64,000 nt of DNA from Pachyseris speciosa (lineage: Eukaryota > Cnidaria > Anthozoa > Scleractinia > Pachyseridae). Both the position numbers and the translations under genes were made by a program. The DNA lies in contig JAEMWC010001201.1 of NCBI GenBank assembly GCA_016490735.1, positions 1 to 64,000 on the forward strand. The letters run 5' to 3'. Below the pieces are notes generated by a model, which did not search any database, was not told the DNA's origin, and was given only the letters and a program-made list of their open reading frames with translations. Below are positions 32,961 through 44,387 of the stretch, piece after piece. Within the stretch, counting starts at the first letter, position 1. Each line of letters opens with the position of its first letter.

Positions 32961-35805
32961 AAATTGATTAACTTCACCGAATTCAGTTGATTTAGACGAT
33001 GGTGCCACTCGAACTTCATGTTCAAATGGAGCTACAAGTAGTAAAATATATCCAATCGCGTCTAAATTTGTGTCAGTTTGTTTACATCGGATATATGCAA
33101 ATTATTCTCGCATCGCGAAGTTGCATTCGCTTATTTCTAACCAACAGTTTAGACGGATACGTAGCCTCAAATTTTAATTGCAGTAAGCTATATTTATTTT
33201 ATTTTACCTTGCCTTGACTTCGTTCACAGTACTGCCTGAGGATACCTAGAAGTTCAGCTAATCCTCAAGTCACGTAATTCGCGTCGGCTGAGCTCACGAC
33301 TTTCCGTTCTCTTGTCAAATCTATCTTTGCCTTCTTTGAATAGATACCATAAATAAAGACTCTCCCATAAATAGGCACTTCCACAATTAATTGCTGATGT
33401 TCGTTTAAAATACCGATCTACAGTCGGATGTGCGCCGTTTATATAAACGATAACAATTATTGTTTTCAAACCGCTGCACAATTCCCATTGCCGATGTACA
33501 GGTACTCGGTCGTTCAAGATTGAAATGTTAAATCAAAGCTTTTGCTCACCAGCAGCGTACACAGAACCACGAGGTACAGCAGATAACACTTATAAACGAA
33601 GTTAATCTTTTTCGTCTTCCCTTCTTCCGCGAATCTTGCTGTCTATTCCTGGTCTTCATAACCATGAGGCTCCTTCGAGCTCCTCGCCGATTCCGTTCTA
33701 GTTCCACTTCAGAAATGAAGTTAATATGGTCTTCACCCTACACATAGTCTGACTCTGACTCCGAGGACGAGGAGGACATGATTCCAACACAATTGTGACT
33801 ACTGCCAGGCTTTTGCTCTCCAATATGTGCTTCGATGACCCCAACAAACGCTTGCAAAAACAGAGATTGACTGAGAAGCTATCTTTCAATCGTTCCCGGG
33901 ATGACGTCACCAACCTCGTTAGACCCAGACTCCCTTTTACTCGGTCGTGCAACAAATTGAATGAGACTTTGGCTGTCCATAAAAAATCGAGGATTCAACT
34001 AAATCCAATAATTCTTTCGCCGAAATACTTCGAATGATAAGTAGATTTATTAAGACGAAAAAAAATTTTGGGGGCTAGGGGCACTTTAAAAATCACTCGG
34101 GACGCAGAGCTGCATAGTAGCGCCATTTCACTCACCCAATTCACTCACCCAAATCACCTCTGCTTGGCTAAGCAGATACTAAACACTAAAGAGTCTTAAT
34201 AGTTTTACTGTTACATTCCATGTCCACCAAGAAACCTCAGCGCCATAACATCATCCAATTATAGAGCAACAAAGACAGCGCTTGCCAAACAACACGAGCT
34301 TTTCTCTCGCAGACCCGTACACTATAAAGCCAACCCATTTCGCTGTTATTAAAATGTAAAAGCTGATTCTTAGCGGTTCAAAGAAAGAAAAACAAAAAAT
34401 AACAAAACCTCGAAATTTAATCAATGAAGCGTGCTAGTTCATGGCATTTTCTTGAAAGCTTTTTGACAACGTTCGGTCAGATTTTGAGACAAGTACATGC
34501 ATTTAAGCTTTTAAAACACAGTGCCGACACCGCTCAAAGGTCATAAGTCTCTTTTCTTGGTGTCTTCAGTTTGTTAGTTTATTATTGTGCGATTTCCTGT
34601 CAAAATGCGGAATTTAGCACAGAGTTATCTCGAGTGTAACATTTCACATCCGCTTACATGGTGGAGTGGACGTATGCTCGGTGGTACAGTGTCGTCATAT
34701 CCAAAACGAAACCTCCTCGCAGCGATCATTATCAATATCCCTCCACGCCATGTGGTGCGTAGGGCCTTCCGATACGTTTCCGTAACCAGCAGAGGCTTTT
34801 GGGGACAAGTGGTCAGCCCGCTACCCAGACTCTACCCAACCCTGAGATGTGTGATAGGAAAGACCACAGCACCGGGAACTAGGTTCCCTACTCTTTTCGA
34901 TCAATATATGGGTTATTTTACATCCCCTTGTCGTAAACAACATATCTCTCATTAGCTCCTTTTGTTCGTCCACCGGCATTTGTTTGTTTCACCATTGTTA
35001 TCTGTGTCTCTAGAGATTGGCTGCAAACCAACTATTGGTCTGCAAAACGTTACCACGTGACAGGTTATTAGTTCAGTACGAAGGTAACTTTCAATAATTT
35101 CGCATAAATTGACAGTTTTTATCAAATTGTTCACTTGTTCGTGCTTGATGTGGCTGTAAACCTACATTTTGCTCAAAAGTTGCTCAGAAAGGCAAAACTT
35201 GCTTGAGGTTGATATAAGTGCAAGAAGTTGCTGCAAACGTTACAAGTTGCTCAAAAGTTGCGAGCACAATCGGGACAGGCCTATCCCCTTCTAGTTTTAA
35301 CGGCTTAACATCACTGCCAAATGACGCGATCATCTGAACTGAAGCGGATACTGAGCACACAGCTAGCATGATCTAAACTGCCCTACCGGATATAGGCCCA
35401 TCTACCCGTTAACAAAAAAATACATCCAATTGTGTTTGTGTTTGTTTGGTATCGAAATGAAGTTGGTTTAACGCTAAATGTAAAACCTGTACATGAACAA
35501 TGTATTTCCAACAACACTACTGAGCTGGTTTCGAAGCGTTTTTCTTTCTCGGTCAATTAAGTATTATCTATGCTCCACTTCCTCTAAAGAAGGAACCACT
35601 CTTGCTAAACTATGAAAGGTCTAGTATGAAATAGTCGTTCAGTTGGCTGTTCACCATCTCTCAAGCTAAACGTTCACCAAATTAGAATGGCTTCAACATG
35701 TACGGAACAACAATTTGCTTGGAAGAAAATAATACTTTCTAACACAAAAATGTGCTGAACACAGTTTTTCTTTGCGCCATTCACCTACATAACTATTCTT
35801 GGTTG
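32961..35805. other. intergenic with an old dispersed repeat
   Basis: No gene recognised. The block 34087-34400 is a diverged copy of the repeat at 7446-7720, and 35560-35805 is the 3' flank shared with pseudogene D. An open frame of 122 codons at 34587-34955 shows no domain I know. Confidence 0.5.
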
Positions 35806-37466
35806 TCATCCAGAGAACGGGATTTTGCAAGTCTGGTTTACAGGTCCGTAATAGCGCGCATGTACAGTAACTAGGAGGTCTTCGCTGTTCGCTAGGGTTA
35901 ATGGCACTACATTTACAATCGCCACTAAAGTGTGTCTTTTCCATCGCCTTTGCCAAACAGCCATAACAGCCATATTCTGATAGCGTGTTTCGATTGCCAG
36001 AGTAATGGCGGTAAAAAACCACTCAATCACCAACTGAACTGAAGTGTGAACAGCAAATGTTTCAAGTAGCTCGCCAGTGGACGCGTTCTGTAGGTAAACA
36101 AACTGATAAGAGTATTGTAATCCGTTAGCAGACACTATAGCAGTTGACTCGCACCACATGCTTAGTATTGCAATATCCGCCATTAGTCTCTCACGGCGAG
36201 GAGTACGAAAACTTCCCCAGGGGGCTGATTGTCGTTTCCAAATGGTGTGACAAATATGATCAATTGCAACCATTGTGCTTCGTTCTATTACCTCTGCAGT
36301 GCCATGAATTATGCCAAGAAGCACGATGGATTGTAAACGGTCGAGATCTGCTTGTTGAACTCGAAAAACAACCGCTGATCCGAAATACAATGACAATAAT
36401 AATACGTACGAATATCCAGGGTGGGTGATGTTGTACATTCGTTGAACGCAAATTCGCGAGATTACTTTGAGAACAACTCCGATGAGATGAGCGAAGAGTG
36501 CAATTAACAGCTTGCCTTCTTTGCTTTGTCTATTATAGGCCGGGTACAGTAAGTAGACTGCAATAATGAAAACGATGAAACAAAAGCAGCCAGGTAATAT
36601 AAATTGGAAGGACAAAGCCAGCTTTACTTTTGCTGACCGCGTACACAAGTGCTTCACTACAAGGTAGACTTGCCAACGTACACAGATAAGGAAGAGAACA
36701 TCGAGCGGCATCTTTTGTGAGACTGAAATGAAGGAATGAGAAAGTGAGAAAGCTTGTAGAGCAAGGCGATAAAGTGCGTCCAGGCAATAGATAACAACGA
36801 AAACGAGAAATAACTTTCCCTTCAGCCCCGTCAACTGAAATGGACGAAAAAGGAAAAGTAGAGTACCAAAAGTACAAAAAACAAGCGGATATTTTATTTA
36901 TTTATTTTATTTTATTAGCTTCGCCAACTTAATATTAGATATACACAAAAATAAATAAATAAATAGACCGCATCCACTCGTTTCTTTTGGAATCAGTTTA
37001 GTGTTCTGAAATTGACAGTTTAATTCAATTCTAAAACGCACGTATGAGATAAGCACGTATATCGTACCGATGACACTGGCGGTAAGAAGCGAAATCAGAG
37101 CCGCTATATACACTGATTTACAAACTGTACGTAGAGGGGATGGTCTGAGTCGCTTCCAAGCCATAGCTCTATCCTCATCTCGCTTATCATCCCGCTTTCT
37201 TCTGGTGAGCATCCGTCGATAACCCTAACATTAAGACTACTGGACGTGAGACAGTCCGAGCTTGTAGGTTGTCTGTTGCTCTATTCTTGGTAAATAAGCT
37301 CGTCAACTGGCTGACAATACCATTCTCGACCCGTGCTTTCCAATGGATTGTAACCAAAAGACTCTGCCGTAAATTCAGGTTCCTCTAGGTTGTAGAACTC
37401 TGTCACGCTTCTTGTAAAACTGAACACGACGTGACCAAAAATCTCTATAAGTGTATTGCTGCTCAT
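35806..37466 (-). pseudogene. membrane-protein family member F (full length, several lesions)
   Basis: The reverse strand starts MSSNTLIEIFGHVVFSF at 37466. The frame ends after DELIYQE, where Tyr is replaced by TAG near 37281. Reading continues in frame to about 37205, where it shifts into the frame of RDEDRAMAWKRLRPSP. After KLIPKE near 36980 the second membrane segment is replaced by about 120 bp of AAAT/TTTA-rich sequence (36880-36970). From 36834 the frame is open for 342 codons to CKIPFSG at 35806. The open C-terminal two thirds suggest it died recently. It faces the intact gene at 38195 head to head. Confidence 0.92.
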
Positions 37467-38194
37467 TTCAGCGCGCAGATCCCAACAATATTACTCTTAC
37501 AGCTTTTTATTCGTTATTTCAACTAATTGCTCGGTTTATCGTTTCCCCTCCGGCGATTTCAGTAAAGCATCTCTGAGTTCTCGGTGTCGTTTCAGTGCTT
37601 TATAAATACCGCTAAGTTAATTAGTTATTCTAATGAACTTTGCTGTTGACAGCCTGTAGACGAAAACCGAAAACCAACTGAGAAATCGAAATGGTTGAAA
37701 AGGGTTTCAACGTGCTATTTCGCAAGGAACCGACTGAACTGAAAGGAATCTTAAACGATTACGCCCACTACGTTCAGTTTCCACGGTTTAAGTCGCAATG
37801 GAATAAGATTTTGGACGTGCATTATGTGAACCAGAGCAGGGTTAGAAGATGAAGCCAGAAAAAGAACGTTTTCAGAACTGCTTAAACATTTGCTAGTTTT
37901 CAGGAATTGTTGGGATATCGCAACCTTAGCTAAGCCGGGTTAAATATATCTTATCGTATAGGAGTAAATGGGATCATTTTCACAAATAATGAGAGTTGAT
38001 AATTTTAGGTCCACAAAACTGACAACTGACATGGACTATCCACCCCGGAAGTATCCATCATGTAGCACAATTGATTAGATGTGAAATGAATTATTTTCAT
38101 CCAGTGCACCAAGCCTGATAGATACAAAGTGTTTCGAATTATTCGGATAAGACACCAAGCAAGGAAGATCCAAACTGAATTTTAAGGCGTCAAT
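37467..38194. promoter_or_regulatory. shared upstream region of two head-to-head membrane genes
   Basis: 728 bp separate the start codons of pseudogene F (minus) and the intact gene (plus). If both were expressed, this would have to hold both promoters. I see no clear TATA box or CpG-rich core; TTTATAAATA at 37598-37607 is a possible weak box on the minus side. Confidence 0.35.
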
Positions 38195-39826
38195 ATGAGT
38201 AGCAGGACTTTGATAGAGGTGTTTGGACAAATCGTGTTCAGTTTTACCCGAGGCGTCACAGAGCGCTACAACCCAGAAGAACCTGAATTCACAGCAGAGT
38301 CTTTTGGCTACAATCCTCTGGAAAGCACTGGTCGAGAATGGTATTGTCAACCTGTTGATGAGCTTATTTACCAAGAATACAGCCACAAAGAACCGGCAAG
38401 CATAGAATATTTAGCGGCTACAAGTCTTGAGATAAAACTTATCAATGCATCCTCACCAGAGGAAGTTGAAGAAACCCAAGAAAATCAGCGAGATGAAGAA
38501 AGGGCCGTAGCTTGGAAGAAGCTTAGACCATCCCCTCTCTGTACAGTTTTTAAATCAATGTACATCGGAACTTTGATTTCCTTACTTTCTGCTAGCTTTT
38601 TAGGTGCACTTTATGTGCTGATCACTTATCTTTGTTATAAAACTGCGAACTATTGTGAATTCCATGAGAGAATTCCGATAGACGTCCAATGGATGAGAAC
38701 AATTTCTAGTTTGATCTTCTGTGCTTTCCTTTACGCCTGGTACTTTACACTTATGCTATTTCTTTTTCGTCCATTTCAGTTGAAAGGCACCAAAAGAAAA
38801 CTGATTCTGGTCTTTTGTATATGTTATGGCTTGGAAGCACTTTATCGTGTTTTTCTACAAGCGCGAGGAATATCTCATTCCAAAATAACTCGTTTACAAA
38901 AGATACCACTTCATGTTGTATTTCTTGCCAGTGTAAGTTGGCAAGTCTGTCTTATATCAAATTCCTTTTGTAGACAGACAAGGAGGCAACAGCTGACGTT
39001 GATCTTCAAAATGATAGTGCCAGGTTCTTTTTGTTTCCTTCTGTCGTTCATCGTAGTACATTTTATTTATGAAGCCTACAACAAACAAACAAATTCACAA
39101 GGACGAATGCTTATCGCACTCTTTGCACCCTTCATTGGAGTGATTATTAAACCCATCTCGCGAATATGCGCTCAACGATTATATGACATCACCCATCCAG
39201 GATATTCTTACGTGTTATTGTCGCCGTTGTACTTTGGATCAGCGGTTATGTGTCGAGTTTTACAAGCAGATCTTGAAACATTACCACTCATTGCTACGAT
39301 TGGGATAATGCACGGCGTTGCAGAAGTCATAGAACGAAGCGCCATGGTTGTGATTGATCATATTTGTCACCGGCTTTGGACGCGCAAATCAGCTCCTTGG
39401 GGAGGTTTTCGTACTCCTCGCTGTGAGAGACTGATGGCTGATATCGCCATTATGAGCATGTTGTATGAATCAACGGCTATAGTTTCAGTTACCGGCTTCT
39501 CGTTCTTGTATGAAATCGTTTACTTACAAAACAGATCCCTTGAAAATGTACTTCATGAATTTGCCATTCATGCTTTAGTTCAGCTATTGATTGAATGGTT
39601 TTTTACCAGTCTGTCTCTAGCGATTGAGACTCGGTATCAGAATATGGCTGTCATGGCTGTTTGGCGAAAACAGTGGATGAGGCATATTTTAGTGGCGATT
39701 GTTAATGTGGTGCCAATGGCCATGTGGACCAACACAAACCTGTTAGGCATTGTACATGGCCGGTTTAGCGCTAACGAGACGCTCATCGAGCACTTTAATG
39801 AGACGTGCAAAATGCCTTTTACTTGA
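38195..39826 (+). CDS. unrecognised multi-pass membrane protein, intronless, 543 aa (intact)
   Basis: Uninterrupted frame from MSSRTLIEVFGQ to CKMPFT. Residues 1-115 are hydrophilic and acidic, with the family motifs YNPEEPEFTAESFGYNP (26-42), GREWY (46-50) and QPVDELIYQEYS (52-63), then a Glu-rich linker at 87-104. About eleven hydrophobic segments follow, near 117-147, 163-193, 203-222, 236-256, 266-292, 305-324, 336-356, 362-386, 412-444, 452-475 and 495-520. The long loop 387-411 holds KSAPWGGFRTPRCERLMADI, the most conserved stretch of the family; one Arg of the usual RRERL is Cys here. The start is supported by alignment of all paralogues. The protein is predicted to sit in a membrane with a cytosolic N-terminus lacking a signal peptide. 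I do not recognise the family and propose no substrate or ligand. Confidence 0.88.
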   Translation: MSSRTLIEVFGQIVFSFTRGVTERYNPEEPEFTAESFGYNPLESTGREWYCQPVDELIYQEYSHKEPASIEYLAATSLEIKLINASSPEEVEETQENQRDEERAVAWKKLRPSPLCTVFKSMYIGTLISLLSASFLGALYVLITYLCYKTANYCEFHERIPIDVQWMRTISSLIFCAFLYAWYFTLMLFLFRPFQLKGTKRKLILVFCICYGLEALYRVFLQARGISHSKITRLQKIPLHVVFLASVSWQVCLISNSFCRQTRRQQLTLIFKMIVPGSFCFLLSFIVVHFIYEAYNKQTNSQGRMLIALFAPFIGVIIKPISRICAQRLYDITHPGYSYVLLSPLYFGSAVMCRVLQADLETLPLIATIGIMHGVAEVIERSAMVVIDHICHRLWTRKSAPWGGFRTPRCERLMADIAIMSMLYESTAIVSVTGFSFLYEIVYLQNRSLENVLHEFAIHALVQLLIEWFFTSLSLAIETRYQNMAVMAVWRKQWMRHILVAIVNVVPMAMWTNTNLLGIVHGRFSANETLIEHFNETCKMPFT

Positions 39827-42773
39827 CAGTTGGTGCCGTTGCGTCGAGGTTAATCATTTATGCAACTTGTAGCGTGCCAATTTTTATTGTGTTCTGGTGA
39901 TGAGGCCCTGTCATATAAAAATAGCTGAAGCTTTAGTATATACATTTCAGTAGCCAAGCAGCGGAGCTCCAAACGTATAAGTCTACTTTTCATATGACCC
40001 GTCCGGTCTCGCTGATGCAATGCAACAACAACAACAACTTTATTTTGCTCTTCTCTATCATTACATAGATATATAAAATTAGAAAAAGAAAAAACAAAAC
40101 ACTTGTATGAACGATTTCGAGCCTGGAGACTGAAATAACTGGAATGTTTTGGAGTCAGTCTTTAGCTGTTTTGAGTCAACGAGTTAAAAGGGATCAGAAA
40201 TATACATAACGAGAAAATGTCACTGTAAACGATATAGACATATATCCTATAGAACTGTGATAGTATTAAAAGGTGACAGCAATTGTCATTGTGTTCTGAG
40301 GATAAGGCTCTGCCATCAAATAACAGCTGAAGCCTTAAGGATATGACCCAACCATTTTATATAATAACAAAGTGACTATTGTTGTTGTTATAATCCGGGA
40401 AAGGATTTCATTTTTGCTACATCTGGCTGTAAGTTGCGGGTTTTCCGCAACGGATTATTGAAAATAAACATAAAGAACATGTAAGGGTAAGTGGTAAGGA
40501 TTCTCTTAAGATATCTGCGATGCGAGCGACCTGCCAAAGGTCGTTTCGTCGCCGCACTGAAACGCCATAGAAATGTGGCTGGTGTGATAGCAAAGTGTCA
40601 TGCTTTATTGTAGGCCAAATTACATTAGCTCATAGTGCAAACTGGGTGGGTCAAATCGCTAGGTGACGCGTGACTCAAGATAATTAAGTAGATTTCAAAC
40701 TAGGGGGAGCTGCATCTAAGCCCTGAAAACGAAGTGATTTGATGAAACCCGACAGACACATAAACCTGGCAAATGGTTTCCACGTAACTTACACGATACC
40801 ATTCGGCAAAACAATACAACTGGGAATCTATCGACAATCACTCAATAATAATAATAATAATAATAACAATAATAATACGTTTATATAGCGTCTTAATCTA
40901 AGGTTCTTAGACCCTTAATATTTGAAAAATTCAACAGTAAAAAGGTAAAAGAGAAAAGAATCAAAATACGGGCAGTAACATTTGAAAGACTAGCATTTGA
41001 AAGACCTAGGATAAAAAAATGTTGTCAGTTATTCCTCCAAGGATGGGAACACTGGAAACCTGATAGACAATAAGCCGTACAATGTAGGGTGAATATCTTC
41101 ACGAATATGTTTCTTTGCAACTTAGGTGAAAAATAAGGGAGTTTGCTTTGACTAAATATTTTAACCTTTACGTTTTAGACATAAGACTATGAATCTATGA
41201 ATAGAAACATGCGTGCAAGGAAAACACTGCCGGTTTGAAAACAAAGAATGTTGAGGCATCCAAAGACGCTATATTTCTTGTCACTATAGTGAACTGGGTT
41301 ATTCCTTCTAATGTAAAAGTAAAACATCGCTGAGGTAAGCAAATTAACATGCGGTGTTCCAGAGTTTAGAAATAGGGCGGGAAAGATATTCTTGAAGAAT
41401 GAGGGGAAATCAATCCAAGATCATAATCATTATTTACATCATGAAAACGTCTCTAAGACCGGTTCAAATACATTGAACAAGGTTGATATTATTTCATAGA
41501 TGCATCGTACACACCGGCTGGCGCAACGCAACATTTTGCTGGAACACTTAAAATTAGTAGAGTTAATCCTTTTTATATCATCATTGGTCTCGACGGATTT
41601 TGTCTCCAATATATACAGAAATATAATTTCAAGGAAATAAACTACTTACTGCAACACGAAGTTCACTTATCTGTGTACTGATAATTATATATATCTGAGT
41701 CAGAGTTTTAAAATTAAAATTGGGAATTAGGAACCAAAATGGTAAATATTCCAACGAATTGGAGTCCCCACAAACGCTGCTTGTACTTCCACTTACAGAA
41801 TCTCTTAATTGCTTGTTTATATGTCCACAAAATATGAAACAGATAGATGCGGTACTCTTACGCTATTCGAGAAAGCCAGAAAACGCGTGATAGCCAAAAA
41901 GAGAAATTATCTGCAATCCGTCATGTAAAAGGAAACGTGCAATTGATCTCCTCCTCGGCCGGAATGAAGATTCTAAAGGAGAAATCGTCCTTGTTATAAA
42001 CCAAGACGAAAACTCCCGTATGAAGCCTTCGTGCGTAATGATCATAGAGGGAGCAAGCCATTTCAGAGTTGGTAGCACTCTCTAGCTCAGATTTATTAGC
42101 ATGTTTAGAAAAATGTATTTTCATCCTAATGAAGCCATACCCACTCTCGGCTTCGTGTTCTTATTTCATTTTTGACAAGAACAAAGAAAATTTAATGGGG
42201 GACGGTAACGCTATTTTAGCGTCTAGCAGTGGATACACAAAAATAGGAGCCTAGCTGCCTTATCAAAAAGTGAATTACACTATTTATTGTCGTCCTAATT
42301 TTACACATGGCTAGGAAAGAAAGTGTATTTAAACTACGGAGAATTAGCAAACGTTTTCCACCTCTGAGATTGTGTTTCAAAAACAGTTACCAGGCTTTCT
42401 CTGCCTGTCTTTTAATACTTTCCTCGTAAAGCTTTGCAAACACACTTTTTGTATGAGTAGCAGCACTAAATACTGATTTGAAGACATTTTTTCACCACAA
42501 AACAGCAAATACCCGGGGACAGTGTCACTTTTTCTTTTCTAATTTTTCCAATACAACTGCTTCAATGAAAAGTCAATAGTAACGCGGCCATAAAAGGAAA
42601 ATTGGGACTCATTTAGTTGTTAAAATATCTGTTTCCTTTCTCTTTCTTTCTTTGCTTTTTTTTAAATAGTTTTTATCCTTTTTTTTAATATTCATTACTA
42701 GTTAGAGTAAGTCGTCAAAATCCTCCATAATAAAATAGTTCTCTAGAGTTATGAGTAGAGAAAAATCTGTAAC
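39827..42773. other. intergenic, repeat fragments only
   Basis: A fragment at 39949-39971 (TAGCCAAGCAGCGGAGCTCC) matches the left end of the 1952-bp element at 45983, so this is another copy or a solo end. An (AAT)n tract lies at 40846-40876 and a (CAA)n run at 40022-40038. Open frames at 41863-42124 (reverse) and 42069-42254 show no domain I know. Confidence 0.5.
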
Positions 42774-44387
42774 TCAAGCAAACGGCATTTTACAAGGCTT
42801 GTTTGCTTCTGGAAAGCGTCCGTGTACAATTACCAAGAGGTTAGTACTGGTCCACAAAGCTAAGGGCACCACGTTCACGAGGGCCACTGAAATGTGTCTT
42901 TTCCATCGTCTCTGCCAAACGGCCATAACAGCCATGTTCTGATAACGAGTCTCGATCGCTAAAGACAGGCTGGTGAAAAACCATTCTATCGATAGCTGAA
43001 TTGCAGTATACTTGGCAAATGAATGAACTAACTGGTAAAACAACTTGTTCTGCAAGTAGACGAACTGATACAAATATAAGAACCCATTTACGGCCACTAT
43101 AGCTGTTGATTCGTATAGCATGCTCATAATGGCAATATCAGCCATTAGTCTCTCACGGCGAGGAGTACGGAAACTTCCCCAAGGAGCTGATGTTCTTTTC
43201 CAAAGCATATGACAGATGTGGTCAATCAAAACCATGATGCTCCGTTCTACGACTTCTGCGGCGCCGTGAATTATTCCAAGAACAGCAATGGATTGCAAAT
43301 CGTCAAGATCTGCTTGTAAAACTCGAAACATGACCGCTGAGCCAAAATATAGCGGAGAAAGTAAGACATAGGAATATGCTGGATGTGTAATATTATATAA
43401 CCGCTGAACGCAAATTCGAGAGACCGCTTTGATAACGACTCCAATGAGAGGAGTGAACAGGGCGATTATAAGTTTGTTGTGTTTGGTTTGATTGTTATAT
43501 TCTGGGTAAATTAGTAATGCCACGATGATATAAATCAAGAAAACGACGCAACCTGTAACTATCAACTGAAGGAAGAAAGTCAGCTTTTTTCTTCTGGAGC
43601 GTATGCAGAGGTGATTCGTTACAAGATAAGCTTGCCAAGACATATTGAGAAGAAAGAGAATGTTGAGTGGAATCTTTTTCAAACCTGAGATAACAGAGCG
43701 TGATATCCCAAACGCCTGTAAAGCAATACGATACGTTGAATCCACGCAATAAACAACAGAACAAGCAAAGAACAGTTTTCTTTTCACACCCTTCAACTGA
43801 AATGGGCGGAAAAGAAATAGAATAAGGACAAAGTACCAAATATACAGAAATACACAAGAGATCACACCAGAAATAGTTCTCATCCATTGTACTCTCACTG
43901 GTATTAAATTGTGTGGATGAAACTGACAGTTGATTTCCGTCTTATACGATAAGTAAGAGATGAGCACGTACGCTGTTCCAAGAAGGATGGCGCTCAGAAG
44001 TGAAATAAAAGCTCCAACGATCATGGATTTAAAGATTGTGCGAAGAGTAGTTGGTCTTAGACGCTTCCAAGCCATTGTGCTATCTTCGTCTTTCTTGTCT
44101 TCATTTGTTTCTTCATTTTCTTCTAGTGTACAAGCGTTTATAACCCTTATATGAAGATTCTTTGAGGCAAGGTAATCCAAGTTCGTAGCTTCTCTGTCGC
44201 TAAATTCTTGGTAAATAAGCTCATCAACAGGCTGGTGATACCATTCAAGACCCGAGCTTTGTATAGGATTGTAGCCAAAATACTCTTCAGTGAACTCTGG
44301 TTCTTCTGGGTTGTAGTGCTCTGTTATGCTTTTTGTGAAACTGAACAAAATATGACCAAACACCTCTATCAGTGTACTGTTACTCAT
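42774..44387 (-). CDS. unrecognised multi-pass membrane protein, intronless, 537 aa (intact)
   Basis: Uninterrupted reverse-strand frame from MSNSTLIEVFGHI at 44387 to NKPCKMPFA with stop at 42774-42776. It has the same layout as the protein at 38195-39826: acidic N-terminus with YNPEEPEFT and QPVDELIYQE, Glu/Asp-rich linker at about 85-105 (LEENEETNEDKKDEDS), then ten or eleven hydrophobic segments and the loop SAPWGSFRTPRRERLMADI. The HGAAEVVERSIMVLIDHICH segment near residues 370-390 is rich in potentially buried polar residues (His, Glu, Asp), common in channels or transporters, though this is only suggestive. Its 5' part is duplicated at 1-227. No introns, no TATA box visible. Confidence 0.88.
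   Translation of the reverse strand: MSNSTLIEVFGHILFSFTKSITEHYNPEEPEFTEEYFGYNPIQSSGLEWYHQPVDELIYQEFSDREATNLDYLASKNLHIRVINACTLEENEETNEDKKDEDSTMAWKRLRPTTLRTIFKSMIVGAFISLLSAILLGTAYVLISYLSYKTEINCQFHPHNLIPVRVQWMRTISGVISCVFLYIWYFVLILFLFRPFQLKGVKRKLFFACSVVYCVDSTYRIALQAFGISRSVISGLKKIPLNILFLLNMSWQAYLVTNHLCIRSRRKKLTFFLQLIVTGCVVFLIYIIVALLIYPEYNNQTKHNKLIIALFTPLIGVVIKAVSRICVQRLYNITHPAYSYVLLSPLYFGSAVMFRVLQADLDDLQSIAVLGIIHGAAEVVERSIMVLIDHICHMLWKRTSAPWGSFRTPRRERLMADIAIMSMLYESTAIVAVNGFLYLYQFVYLQNKLFYQLVHSFAKYTAIQLSIEWFFTSLSLAIETRYQNMAVMAVWQRRWKRHISVALVNVVPLALWTSTNLLVIVHGRFPEANKPCKMPFA

Noticed and set aside
34587..34955. 122-codon open frame
   Set aside because: No recognisable domain or gene structure; length is not unusual for chance in 64 kb.
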